From assembly GCA_017552455.1 (NCBI GenBank), contig JAFZPX010000024.1, positions 1 to 51,144 of the forward strand: 51,144 bases of DNA, in the 5' to 3' direction. The notes below the pieces were generated by a model. It did no database searches, was not told where the DNA came from, and saw only the letters and a program-made list of their open reading frames with translations. Origin of the DNA: Clostridiales bacterium. GTDB taxonomy: Bacteria; Bacillota; Clostridia; Saccharofermentanales; Saccharofermentanaceae. Positions 28,265-35,918 of the stretch are shown piece after piece (position 1 is the first letter of the stretch; every line of letters begins with the position of its first letter). Both the position numbers and the translations under genes were made by a program.

Positions 28265-29401
28265 TCAGAAGAAAAAAGACTCGAGACAGAACACCGATGA
28301 AGTAACGAGTGATATTACCAAACTTATTATCATGCAGATGTCCGCCATCTTCTCTGAAAACCTGCCTATTCCAAGATACATCGGGAACAAACTTGCATAG
28401 TAACGGTAGAAACTGTCTGTAGGACAATCGATCTTAGGATCTCTTATCGTCATGCCGAGAGCGACAATAAAGAGAACGGAATAAATAGCGGCAACCACAG
28501 AGCCGACATTAATTCTTCTCTTCTTTCTCATAAGAAGGATCTCTCGCACGATAAGCACTGTCACAAATATGGTAAGGCCCAAAGAAAGCGCTTCGTTGAT
28601 CTTAAACAGAACGATAGTGTCAATAGCCCCGTCAAACTTATAGATATCCGTAAACAGAACCTTAGCCGAGATCCATGCCGTCTTAAAAACATTGGAAGGA
28701 ATTCTTACCCAGTATGTATACTGCGCGTCCATAAAGATCTTCCAACTTCCAAACTTAATCTGAAGGAACACGGGATATATAAGGCTTATCGCGGTAGCCG
28801 GCACATAGCAAAGAATTATGTCCATTACGCTCTTCCCCTTCTTCTGCGCCTTTGCAAAACGCATGCACATGCCTATAAACACTGCAAAGAAAAGCAGAGA
28901 ACCTGTATTTCGCGTTGCTACGGAAAGGCCTAGGACAAGGCCCAACAATAGCGGGTACTTATCCTCAGCAAAGAGGTAGAACGCGAATATGGTAAGGAAG
29001 AAGAATAACGCTTCCGTATACTCAAGAGAAGTAAACAAGGCCAAAGGAGAAACGGCTACGACCGCAAGCACAGTCGATACCTTTGCCTCCCCTTTAAGCT
29101 TTATGAGAATCTTCTTAAGGAAGAACAGAGCCGCAAGGAATGCGATCTGATTAATGATGATAAGTCCGACGTCACCAAGATATCTGATGATCAGAGGAAT
29201 GACCGGGAAGAATACTGTCGCGCCGTCAACGTAGTAACCGTCAGCTGCGATAAGTCTGTAGTGCTTAGCGTCAAAGAAGCCGAGCACCTGCGGATATGTA
29301 GCCTTGGATATGAAGAGGATAACAGCAAACAGAAGCTTCGCACCAAGGAAGCTGAAGAAAACATCCTTATTGTCTTTGAGGAACTTCGTGAACTTATCCA
29401 T
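28265..29401 (-). CDS. PIG-V-like membrane mannosyltransferase
   Basis: The 378-residue polytopic membrane protein resembles the GPI mannosyltransferase II (PIG-V, GT76) family, whose bacterial members use lipid-linked sugars outside the membrane. The family signature appears as FFDAKHYRLIAADGYY near residues 42-57, with FFPVIPLIIRYLG close after it. Many hydrophobic spans follow. It probably glycosylates a surface polymer or protein; acceptor and sugar are unknown. No Shine-Dalgarno site is seen, and a perfect -10 box lies seven bases before the ATG. The secreted SGNH protein two genes on is a possible partner in surface glycan work. Confidence 0.7.
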   Translation of the reverse strand: MDKFTKFLKDNKDVFFSFLGAKLLFAVILFISKATYPQVLGFFDAKHYRLIAADGYYVDGATVFFPVIPLIIRYLGDVGLIIINQIAFLAALFFLKKILIKLKGEAKVSTVLAVVAVSPLALFTSLEYTEALFFFLTIFAFYLFAEDKYPLLLGLVLGLSVATRNTGSLLFFAVFIGMCMRFAKAQKKGKSVMDIILCYVPATAISLIYPVFLQIKFGSWKIFMDAQYTYWVRIPSNVFKTAWISAKVLFTDIYKFDGAIDTIVLFKINEALSLGLTIFVTVLIVREILLMRKKRRINVGSVVAAIYSVLFIVALGMTIRDPKIDCPTDSFYRYYASLFPMYLGIGRFSEKMADICMIISLVISLVTSSVFCLESFFF

Positions 29402-29408
29402 ACATTGG

Positions 29409-29422
29409 ATTATAGCATTATA
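29409..29422 (-). promoter_or_regulatory. Two TATAAT boxes before the mannosyltransferase gene
   Basis: Perfect TATAAT hexamers on the minus strand at 29414-29409 and 29422-29417. The nearer one ends seven bases before the ATG, pointing to a leaderless mRNA. No good -35 is visible. Confidence 0.5.
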
Positions 29423-29434
29423 AAGGCAACAAAA

Positions 29435-29457
29435 AACACCGGACAGTATCCGGTGTT
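29435..29457 (-). terminator. Rho-independent terminator of tRNA-Arg
   Basis: AACACCGGA pairs with TCCGGTGTT (29435-29443 with 29449-29457) around a 5-base loop. It is followed in the minus direction by a T run. Confidence 0.85.
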
Positions 29458-29460
29458 TAA

Positions 29461-29537
29461 TGGTGAGCCATGGGGGACTCGAACCTCCGACCCACAGCTT
29501 AGAAGGCTGTTGCTCTATCCAGCTGAGCTAATGACAC
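29461..29537 (-). tRNA. tRNA-Arg (anticodon TCT) with two unpaired stem positions
   Basis: A 77-base tRNA with encoded CCA. The D arm (GCTC/GAGC) and anticodon stem (ACAGC/GCTGT) are intact, and the loop CTTCTAA gives anticodon UCU. The acceptor stem (GTGTCAT against ATGGCTC) has a U2-U71 mismatch and a U4-G69 wobble. The T stem (GGAGG against CCCCC) has an A51-C63 mismatch. Promoter and terminator are strong, so it is transcribed; stability may be reduced. Confidence 0.85.
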
Positions 29538-29566
29538 ACATCAGTCAAATGCGATTTGACCAAATA

Positions 29567-29595
29567 ATTGTATACCAGATTATCCGAGTTGTCAA
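29567..29595 (-). promoter_or_regulatory. Promoter of tRNA-Arg
   Basis: On the minus strand TTGACA (29595-29590) and TACAAT (29572-29567) are 17 bases apart. A perfect 7-base inverted repeat (GTCAAAT-GCG-ATTTGAC, 29544-29560) lies at the start site. Confidence 0.75.
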
Positions 29596-29607
29596 ATAGT
29601 ATTTTTA

Positions 29608-30351
29608 TTATTTGTATTCAAACAGTGTTGTGAAGCCGCAGTAGTCGCATGTTGCCTTGTGCAAAGTCGCGTCGGGAATGAGCTTTCCGCCGCACGTCGG
29701 GCATATCATGCTGACCGTAAGAGGCATGGTGTGAAGATCCTTGAAGTGATAGCCTGTCTTTTCTTCTACATAAAGCTTCACGCCGTCGATCGCAGATTTC
29801 TCAGTTGAAGTCATGCCGTCCATCTTGGCGATATACTCTGCTCTTAACGTAAGGCTTACGAGAGCTTTATTATCGGCGCGGTCCAGATATACCTTGACTT
29901 CATCGAATGTCATCGGTCTGTATCCTTCAAGCTCTGCCAATGCTTCTTTGTACTTGTCAGGGATATCACCTGTCTGTCTGATATTCTTAATTCTCTCTGT
30001 TACCGCACGGGCCTCATCTCTTGAGATATTGCCGTCGATACCTGCGATATACCAGGAAAGAATGATACCTGCTCTCATTGTATTGAAAGTCTTATCGTCG
30101 AGAAGCTTAACATTAAGAGCAGCCTTATCAGCATCAGCCTGGGCTTTGACCATCGCGATCTGTTCTGCCTGCTTACGATGACGGGCTTCTTCCTCCATCT
30201 GCTTCTTCTGAAGTTCATAAGCCTGCATCTTGGCCTGAGCTTCAGCCTTACGGGCATCAGCCGCCTTGTTGTCGGCTTCCATAAGAGAGCTCACTGCACC
30301 TGCAGCGAGATTACCGAGCATATTGTTCATGAGCTTTGTGACTAATCCCAT
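29608..30351 (-). CDS. Coiled-coil, TerB-like, zinc-ribbon protein of unknown function
   Basis: The 247-residue protein has three parts. An Ala/Glu/Lys/Gln-rich coiled coil covers about residues 25-80 (ADARKAEAQAKMQAYELQKK). A TerB-like helical region is next (IILSWYIAGIDGNISRDEAR). A C-terminal zinc ribbon has CPTCGG and CDYCGF, 18 residues between the cysteine pairs. No catalytic motif is evident; TerB-like domains are linked to stress and membrane-associated complexes. AAGGAG stands upstream; the ATG at 30351 is preferred, with a TTG at 30357 as an alternative. It is divergent from the MutS-like gene, about 80 bases apart. Confidence 0.65.
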   Translation of the reverse strand: MGLVTKLMNNMLGNLAAGAVSSLMEADNKAADARKAEAQAKMQAYELQKKQMEEEARHRKQAEQIAMVKAQADADKAALNVKLLDDKTFNTMRAGIILSWYIAGIDGNISRDEARAVTERIKNIRQTGDIPDKYKEALAELEGYRPMTFDEVKVYLDRADNKALVSLTLRAEYIAKMDGMTSTEKSAIDGVKLYVEEKTGYHFKDLHTMPLTVSMICPTCGGKLIPDATLHKATCDYCGFTTLFEYK

Positions 30352-30391
30352 AATCAACTATCTCCTTATTAAGTTTCCTTGATTATTATAC

Positions 30392-30397
30392 TATAAT
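30392..30397 (+). promoter_or_regulatory. -10 box of the MutS-like gene
   Basis: TATAAT 32 bases before the ATG, with GAGG (30418-30421) as the ribosome site between. The -35 candidate (TTAAGT, 30369-30374) is weak. Confidence 0.45.
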
Positions 30398-30429
30398 CTG
30401 AATAGTAATTCCCTTGCGAGGTACTGTAT

Positions 30430-32136
30430 ATGTCATCAGATAACAAATCCGTTATTAGTTTACTCTACCCCGAATCTGACAACGCTTTCAAAACAATGAG
30501 CGACACTACTGTTCACGATCTCGGCATTGATACGATAACAACTCAGATCACAGATGATCCCAAAGAACAGCAGATGATCATAAGAGTACTCTCAGGACTT
30601 ACGCCCGACCCCAAGATAGCGGGTTACAGACAGGACGTATTCGAGGACATCTATAACCTTCCCGAGATGAGAGACAAGCTTCTCGAACTTATGAACCAGA
30701 TAGATTACCTTAAAGACTACGGTACCTGGCGTAAGAACGCTGAGGAGAAGCCGGGCCTTTGGGACCTTATGCACAGACTTGAAGAACTTAAGACCTTCAT
30801 TACCTGCGTCGAGTCGCTTCACGACTGTCTGTCAGATTCCCGCATCAAATCCAAAGGTCTTAAAGATCTCCTTTCTTACATCGACACTCTCTATACTGAC
30901 GCGAACTTCGCACAGATGAAGAAAGACATCGAGAGCATAAGCGTCGATGCCAATTCAATTCAGAGCGTAACTATCGGTATCAACGTCAACTCCAGATTCG
31001 AAGCCGAGAGCTTAGGCCTTATCTCGGTTAACGCTAAGTCTTTTAAGAAGTCCGGCATTGTAAGTAATTTCGCAGATGCGGTTGCTGCCAAGGACAAGCT
31101 TAATAAGGATGCAGAATGGGACGGCGACATGCGATATGAGCCCGTAGATTCCCAGAGTACTGAAGGAGCCTTGGACAAGATCAACGCGACCTTGACCGAA
31201 GGTATAATGCTAACGAGCGTCATTGGAAACAAATCCACACTATCCAAAATCCCCGATGGTGACGGAACTTCAAATTCCACTTTCTATCTTTCCAACATCG
31301 CCTCCAAGATGATGAGCCATCTTGTAAAGAAGCTGCGCTCCGTACTCTCTGCATATTCAGATATCTCTATCGTGACTATCTCTAAGCTCATACCGGAACT
31401 TACGTACTACATTAATTTCTCGCTGTTCATATCCAAGGCGAAGGAAAAGGGCATGCACTTTTGTAAAGCTGAGCCCGTCGCTGCCAAAGACGGTGTATAC
31501 TTGATGAATGCCAAAGGTTTCTATAACCTGAAGCTTGCCTCTTCCCTTGCAAGCGCAGATGAAGTTGTAGATAACGATCTCGTCTTTGACAAGGATCACG
31601 TCGTCTTCCTTCTCACGGGTGCTAACAGAGGCGGAAAGACAACGCTGACGCAGGCTGCAGGTCTTCTGTATGTACTTGCCCAGGGCGGCATCTATGTGCC
31701 TGCGGATTCTTTCGAGTACACTCCCGTCGACATGATCTTCACGCACTTCCCTGCAGACGAAGACAAGACGATGGATCTCGGCCGTCTCGGTGAAGAGTGC
31801 GTACGTTTCAAGGAGATCTTCAGCGGTGCCACTTCAGAGAGCCTCGTTCTTCTTAACGAGAGTTTCTCTACTACTTCTTTCGAGGAAGGATATTACATAG
31901 CCGTAGATGCGGTACGCGCCTTGAGACTTAAGGGAAGCCGCACAATCTACAATACGCATATGCATAAGCTCGCTGAGAACGCCTCCGAGTTTAACGTATC
32001 GTCTATCGTAATGGCGAGCGAAGAAGGAAAGCGTTCATATAAAGTTGTTGAGAAAGCTCCTGAGGGCTCATCCTACGCACGCGACATAGCTGCGAAGTAT
32101 GGAGTCACTTACGAGATGCTGACTTCCCAGAACTGA
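30430..32136 (+). CDS. MutS-like ATPase without mismatch-recognition domain
   Basis: The 568-residue protein has a helical core like the MutS lever/clamp region and a C-terminal MutS-type ABC ATPase. Walker A is TGANRGGKT at 396-404 (usual TGPNMGGKS). The Walker B region is LVLLNESFSTTS near 472-483, where the usual DE pair is Asn476-Glu477. The conserved C-terminal segment YNTHMHKLAE follows. There is no N-terminal mismatch-recognition domain and no Smr nuclease domain, so it is neither MutS1 nor MutS2. Relatives are annotated as MutS-family proteins of unknown role. The stop abuts that of the histidine kinase on the other strand. Confidence 0.72.
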   Translation: MSSDNKSVISLLYPESDNAFKTMSDTTVHDLGIDTITTQITDDPKEQQMIIRVLSGLTPDPKIAGYRQDVFEDIYNLPEMRDKLLELMNQIDYLKDYGTWRKNAEEKPGLWDLMHRLEELKTFITCVESLHDCLSDSRIKSKGLKDLLSYIDTLYTDANFAQMKKDIESISVDANSIQSVTIGINVNSRFEAESLGLISVNAKSFKKSGIVSNFADAVAAKDKLNKDAEWDGDMRYEPVDSQSTEGALDKINATLTEGIMLTSVIGNKSTLSKIPDGDGTSNSTFYLSNIASKMMSHLVKKLRSVLSAYSDISIVTISKLIPELTYYINFSLFISKAKEKGMHFCKAEPVAAKDGVYLMNAKGFYNLKLASSLASADEVVDNDLVFDKDHVVFLLTGANRGGKTTLTQAAGLLYVLAQGGIYVPADSFEYTPVDMIFTHFPADEDKTMDLGRLGEECVRFKEIFSGATSESLVLLNESFSTTSFEEGYYIAVDAVRALRLKGSRTIYNTHMHKLAENASEFNVSSIVMASEEGKRSYKVVEKAPEGSSYARDIAAKYGVTYEMLTSQN

Positions 32137-34767
32137 TTACTCCGGAAGGAATTCCATTACCTCATCATCGTCGCCGTCATCATCGGATGCAGCGCCGTTG
32201 GAGTCGAGCGCATTCTTAAGAACTTCCACAACCTTGGCGTACTCCTCCATCATGCCCTCAAACCCAGAGATGATTGAAGGCACGTTCTGAGCCTTTGACG
32301 CATTCTCCTGTTCAAGCGCCAACTTCGAGAGCTTATCCGCACCAATGGTTCGCGCAGAACTCTTAAGGGCATGCACATATGTCGAATAATCCGCCCAGTT
32401 CTTGTCGTTATATAAACCCGTTATCGATGATCTCTTCTCAGGCTCGGAATTAACGAAAGTATTAAGCAGCTCAAGGAGGAAGCTCTCGTCGTTCATGCAG
32501 TAAGTCATCGCTGCATCTACATTGAAGCCCTTGTTACGCAGAGTCGAGATCAGGCCATCCTTATTATCAGAAGCACTGTCATCAGTCTTCCTCTCATACT
32601 TATAGCTTCCTTCCGGCAGATACGTCTCAAGCATCTTCTCAAGCTGCTCGGGAACGATAGGCTTAGACATATAATCACTAAAGCCCTCATTCAGATACAT
32701 TTCACGCGCACCCGCGATGGCATTTGCAGTAAGCGCTATCACCGTAGTCGAACTGTCGATAAGCCAGTTCTTTCTTATGAGCTTAAGAGTCTCTATACCA
32801 TCCATTACAGGCATCATGTGATCCATGAGGATGATGTCGTAATGCTTGTTCTTTATCATCTCAATAGCCTTCTTACCGGAATTAACCGTATCGGGCACAA
32901 CATTAAGCTTCTTCATCAGGCCCTTGGCGACCTTAAGGTTCATGTCGTTATCATCAACAACAAGGATGTCGGCCTTAAGTACAACGAGCTCCCTGTTATC
33001 GTCAGCCTTGGCAAGCTCGCCTCTGTGTCTTCTGTACTCACCTATAGGCGTAGGGTCAACTACACCCTGCTTTACTTTGAACGAGAATACAGAGCCCTTG
33101 CCGTAGTCACTCTTAACTACAACAGTGCTGTCCATCATCGTCAGGATTCCCTGGACGATCGCCATTCCAAGACCCGTTCCTTCAATATTGCGGTTCTTTC
33201 TCTCGTCAAGCCTCTGGAACGACTCGAAAAGCTTCTCCATATCTTCTTCCTTGATGCCGATACCGGTATCCTTGACCTCGACATAGAGCGTACACTCGTC
33301 ACCCTCGATTTCTTCACAGGCCATCTTAAGGGAAACCGTACCCTTCTCAGAGTACTTTACGGCATTGGTAAGAAGGTTGATGATAACCTGCTCGAGGCGT
33401 ACATCATCGCCGTAGAGTGTCTTCGGTATATTGCCGTCGATATCAAGATCAAACTCGAGATACTTCTTCTCAGCTCTATCAGCGATCATGTTGACGAGGT
33501 CATCGATGAGTTCTTCAGTATTGTAGTTAGCGGGCGTGATTTCCATCTTACCGCTCTCGATCTTGGAGAAATCGAGCACTCCGTTAACGAGAGACAACAG
33601 CGTCTTACTTGCACTCTTTATATCAAGTGCATATTCCTTGATATCAGGATCGTTGGTCTCTCTTAATATCATCTCATCCATACCGATGACGGCATTGATA
33701 GGAGTTCTTATCTCGTGGCTCATCTGGGCAAGGAAATCAGACTTCGCGCGGTTGGCAGAATCCGCTGCTTCCTTCTCGAACTTGAGCACCTTAGCTTCAT
33801 ACTCTCTCTTCTGCTCTTCCTCACGCATCTGTGCGATCCTCTTAGATGTACGTCTGTCATTCCTGTAACCTAAGAAATAGAACAGTGCGATGAGAGCGAA
33901 GATAACTACGCAAATGAGGATGTTAACTGCGATCTGCTGAACGGATTCAGCATAGAGTTCATTGTTATCGATAATGATGACTACATACCACTGATCCATG
34001 ACTGTCTGAACAAAGACTGTATTCATGCTGCCGTCGATTTCAATCTCGAAGGAACCGTCTCCGGTTTCCAAAGCTTGTGCCATCAAGCCGGACATTCCGT
34101 CTATTTCGTTAAGATTAAGGCCTTTGAGTGACTCATCCTCTGAAGCAATGACTAAACCGTCGCCGTCAAAGATGAATCCGTAGCCCTTACCCCTTACGTT
34201 AAGAGACTTAGACATCTCCTGGATAGTCTCCATCGTAAGATCTACAGCTACTACATCTTCGCCGTTGGTTAGCATTCTTGTGATAGTAATGACAACTCCG
34301 CCTGTCTGAGCATCTACATAAGGAGAAACTATAATGGTATCTCCGTTAGCATCAATTGCCTGGCGGTACCAGTCACGCTCGGTTGGCTCATAGTCTTCAT
34401 CTGGCACCCAGTTAAGTCCGTCGAGGTATTCACCTCCTACATAGCCGTACAGACCTGTATAGTCAAAATTAAACGTCGCTATCTGCTCATTCGTCTGCTC
34501 GACGAGATACTGCTGAATCGCCTCAGTCGGCTGATCATTCCTGACCATATAATCGACAGTCGAAGCAGTAACCCACAGCATACCCTTTGTGGTATCAAGA
34601 TAATTCTCTATCTGTGAACGGACAGAAGTCAGCTTATCGTATCCGACTTCATGTATATTGCTTACGGTAACAGATCTTACATTCTGAGATGTATAGAAGA
34701 CCATGACGACCATCAGGAAGAATATGATGATCAAAGGAATAGCCAGTGTGTTCTTCTTATTTTCCAT
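32137..34767 (-). CDS. Hybrid sensor histidine kinase (dCache-HisKA-HATPase-REC-Hpt)
   Basis: This 876-residue membrane kinase has TM1 near 10-25, an extracellular dCache domain (~35-275), TM2 near 281-300, and a coiled coil without an obvious HAMP. HisKA follows (MSHEIRTP, His351), then HATPase_c (NLLTNAVKYS, DTGIGIKEED, GTGLGMAIV), a receiver (ILVVDDND, phospho-acceptor Asp649 in LMDHMMPVMDG), and an Hpt domain (VHALKSSA, His799). The Cache part carries Tyr126, Arg131, Trp133, Tyr134, Tyr150, Asp152 and Asp176, matching the amino-acid-binding dCache_1AA pattern. No response regulator is adjacent, so the output protein is elsewhere. The lipoprotein gene upstream ends three bases before it. 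Confidence 0.92.
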   Translation of the reverse strand: MENKKNTLAIPLIIIFFLMVVMVFYTSQNVRSVTVSNIHEVGYDKLTSVRSQIENYLDTTKGMLWVTASTVDYMVRNDQPTEAIQQYLVEQTNEQIATFNFDYTGLYGYVGGEYLDGLNWVPDEDYEPTERDWYRQAIDANGDTIIVSPYVDAQTGGVVITITRMLTNGEDVVAVDLTMETIQEMSKSLNVRGKGYGFIFDGDGLVIASEDESLKGLNLNEIDGMSGLMAQALETGDGSFEIEIDGSMNTVFVQTVMDQWYVVIIIDNNELYAESVQQIAVNILICVVIFALIALFYFLGYRNDRRTSKRIAQMREEEQKREYEAKVLKFEKEAADSANRAKSDFLAQMSHEIRTPINAVIGMDEMILRETNDPDIKEYALDIKSASKTLLSLVNGVLDFSKIESGKMEITPANYNTEELIDDLVNMIADRAEKKYLEFDLDIDGNIPKTLYGDDVRLEQVIINLLTNAVKYSEKGTVSLKMACEEIEGDECTLYVEVKDTGIGIKEEDMEKLFESFQRLDERKNRNIEGTGLGMAIVQGILTMMDSTVVVKSDYGKGSVFSFKVKQGVVDPTPIGEYRRHRGELAKADDNRELVVLKADILVVDDNDMNLKVAKGLMKKLNVVPDTVNSGKKAIEMIKNKHYDIILMDHMMPVMDGIETLKLIRKNWLIDSSTTVIALTANAIAGAREMYLNEGFSDYMSKPIVPEQLEKMLETYLPEGSYKYERKTDDSASDNKDGLISTLRNKGFNVDAAMTYCMNDESFLLELLNTFVNSEPEKRSSITGLYNDKNWADYSTYVHALKSSARTIGADKLSKLALEQENASKAQNVPSIISGFEGMMEEYAKVVEVLKNALDSNGAASDDDGDDDEVMEFLPE

Positions 34768-34770
34768 CTC

Positions 34771-35385
34771 TTATCTGTTCCAAACGAATGAATTAACCGC
34801 ATCTTCAGTCATCTGAATGCAATCATCCTCGTCAGCCTTATCTTCATCTACGATCATGAGTCCGAACATGACATACTCATAGTCCCCTACCACATACCAC
34901 TGAATGATATCGAAGTCTTCGCAGTCCAGATCAAATCTGTAACACATATTCTCTCCGAACTGACCAAACTCAGTTAAGGCAGCAGTACCATTATAGGCAG
35001 CAGCCTGTCCGGGGAGCTGCTGAAGGATCGCAGTACAGAAATCTTCGTGCTGATCCTCTGAATACGGGTTAACATCATACTTTACTGTCAGGTTGTTCGG
35101 CGGATTCGTTGAATCAACGTCCTCCTCATTGGAAAAAACATAAGTATTCCCAAATGTCTGAGAGTCTACCGCGACCCAGCCGTTATTGATCGTAAAAGTT
35201 CCGAAGTCTGTCTCTACTTCGAGCTCATCCGAGCTGCTGTCATCAGAGGTCTCAAGGATTTCTCCTGCCCAATCTCTTTGACTTTCACGCTCCTGTCTTG
35301 AAGTGCGGCGTGATGAACAGCCGACGAAGCCGAATAACAGTGCCGTTACAGTAACATAAGCGATTACAGACTTGAGACCTTTCAT
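34771..35385 (-). CDS. Lipoprotein of unknown function beside the hybrid kinase
   Basis: The 204-residue protein has a type II signal peptide with lipobox LFGFVGC, so it should be anchored outside the membrane by Cys23. A polar, acidic linker (SDDSSSDELEVE) is followed by a globular domain with NNGWVAVDSQTFGNTYVFS. I do not recognise the domain. Its position between a small membrane protein and a sensor kinase suggests it may aid signal capture, but this is inference. The product would be extracellular and acidic. Confidence 0.75.
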   Translation of the reverse strand: MKGLKSVIAYVTVTALLFGFVGCSSRRTSRQERESQRDWAGEILETSDDSSSDELEVETDFGTFTINNGWVAVDSQTFGNTYVFSNEEDVDSTNPPNNLTVKYDVNPYSEDQHEDFCTAILQQLPGQAAAYNGTAALTEFGQFGENMCYRFDLDCEDFDIIQWYVVGDYEYVMFGLMIVDEDKADEDDCIQMTEDAVNSFVWNR

Positions 35386-35397
35386 AGCTTTCCTCCG

Positions 35398-35853
35398 TCA
35401 ATCCTCAGTAAGTGTGTACAAGAAACCCGTAACAAGAACGCAGATAGCTGCGATGATAGTAAGGTAAAACCCAAACTGCGTTATAACCTCAACCGGAGCA
35501 GCCTGTGTCGTGCTTCCGAAAGCAGAACCTAAAGCTTCCGTATACTGGCCTGTAACGGCAGCTGATGCTTTCGCACCGCTATTCAAACGCCACAGAATAC
35601 CAACTGCCGTGATAGCTGTAACTGTACCTGCGATTGCCGCCTTATTCTTAAGTCCAAAGAGAGGAACAAGAATGCACAGCAATGCCATTATCAAGACAAT
35701 GAAGCCGCCTACAGTAGGCATGAACTTGATTACTTCATCTTCCATAAATAAGGAATTGCCCGTTGTGACACGCATAAGCGGCAAGAAGCAGCATGCCAAC
35801 ATAAATACGCCGCTTACAAGAAATGCAATTGCCGGAATCTTCGACTTTCCCAT
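35398..35853 (-). CDS. Small membrane protein with four predicted spans
   Basis: The 151-residue protein has four hydrophobic stretches: IPAIAFLVSGVFMLACCFLP, GGFIVLIMALLCILVPLFGL, AIAGTVTAITAVGILW and FYLTIIAAICVLVTGFLYTL. No known family is recognised. The ATG at 35853 is preferred over an upstream TTG because GGGAAGGG stands before it. It is the first gene of a three-gene unit with the lipoprotein and the hybrid kinase. Confidence 0.7.
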   Translation of the reverse strand: MGKSKIPAIAFLVSGVFMLACCFLPLMRVTTGNSLFMEDEVIKFMPTVGGFIVLIMALLCILVPLFGLKNKAAIAGTVTAITAVGILWRLNSGAKASAAVTGQYTEALGSAFGSTTQAAPVEVITQFGFYLTIIAAICVLVTGFLYTLTED

Positions 35854-35886
35854 AAAATAACTAGCCCTTCCCAAAGATACGGGTTA

Positions 35887-35892
35887 ATTATA
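35887..35892 (-). promoter_or_regulatory. -10 box of the membrane protein-lipoprotein-kinase unit
   Basis: TATAAT on the minus strand, 33 bases before the ATG. No clear -35 box. Confidence 0.35.
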
Positions 35893-35918
35893 ATACAGAA
35901 AGACTTATATAAATAGGA

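Noticed and set aside
30592..31746. Minus-strand frames inside the MutS-like gene
   Set aside because: Antisense shadows with no start signals or recognisable domains.
32818..33666. 282-codon plus-strand open frame inside the histidine kinase
   Set aside because: It mirrors the HATPase and HisKA coding region; no ribosome site or domain is seen.
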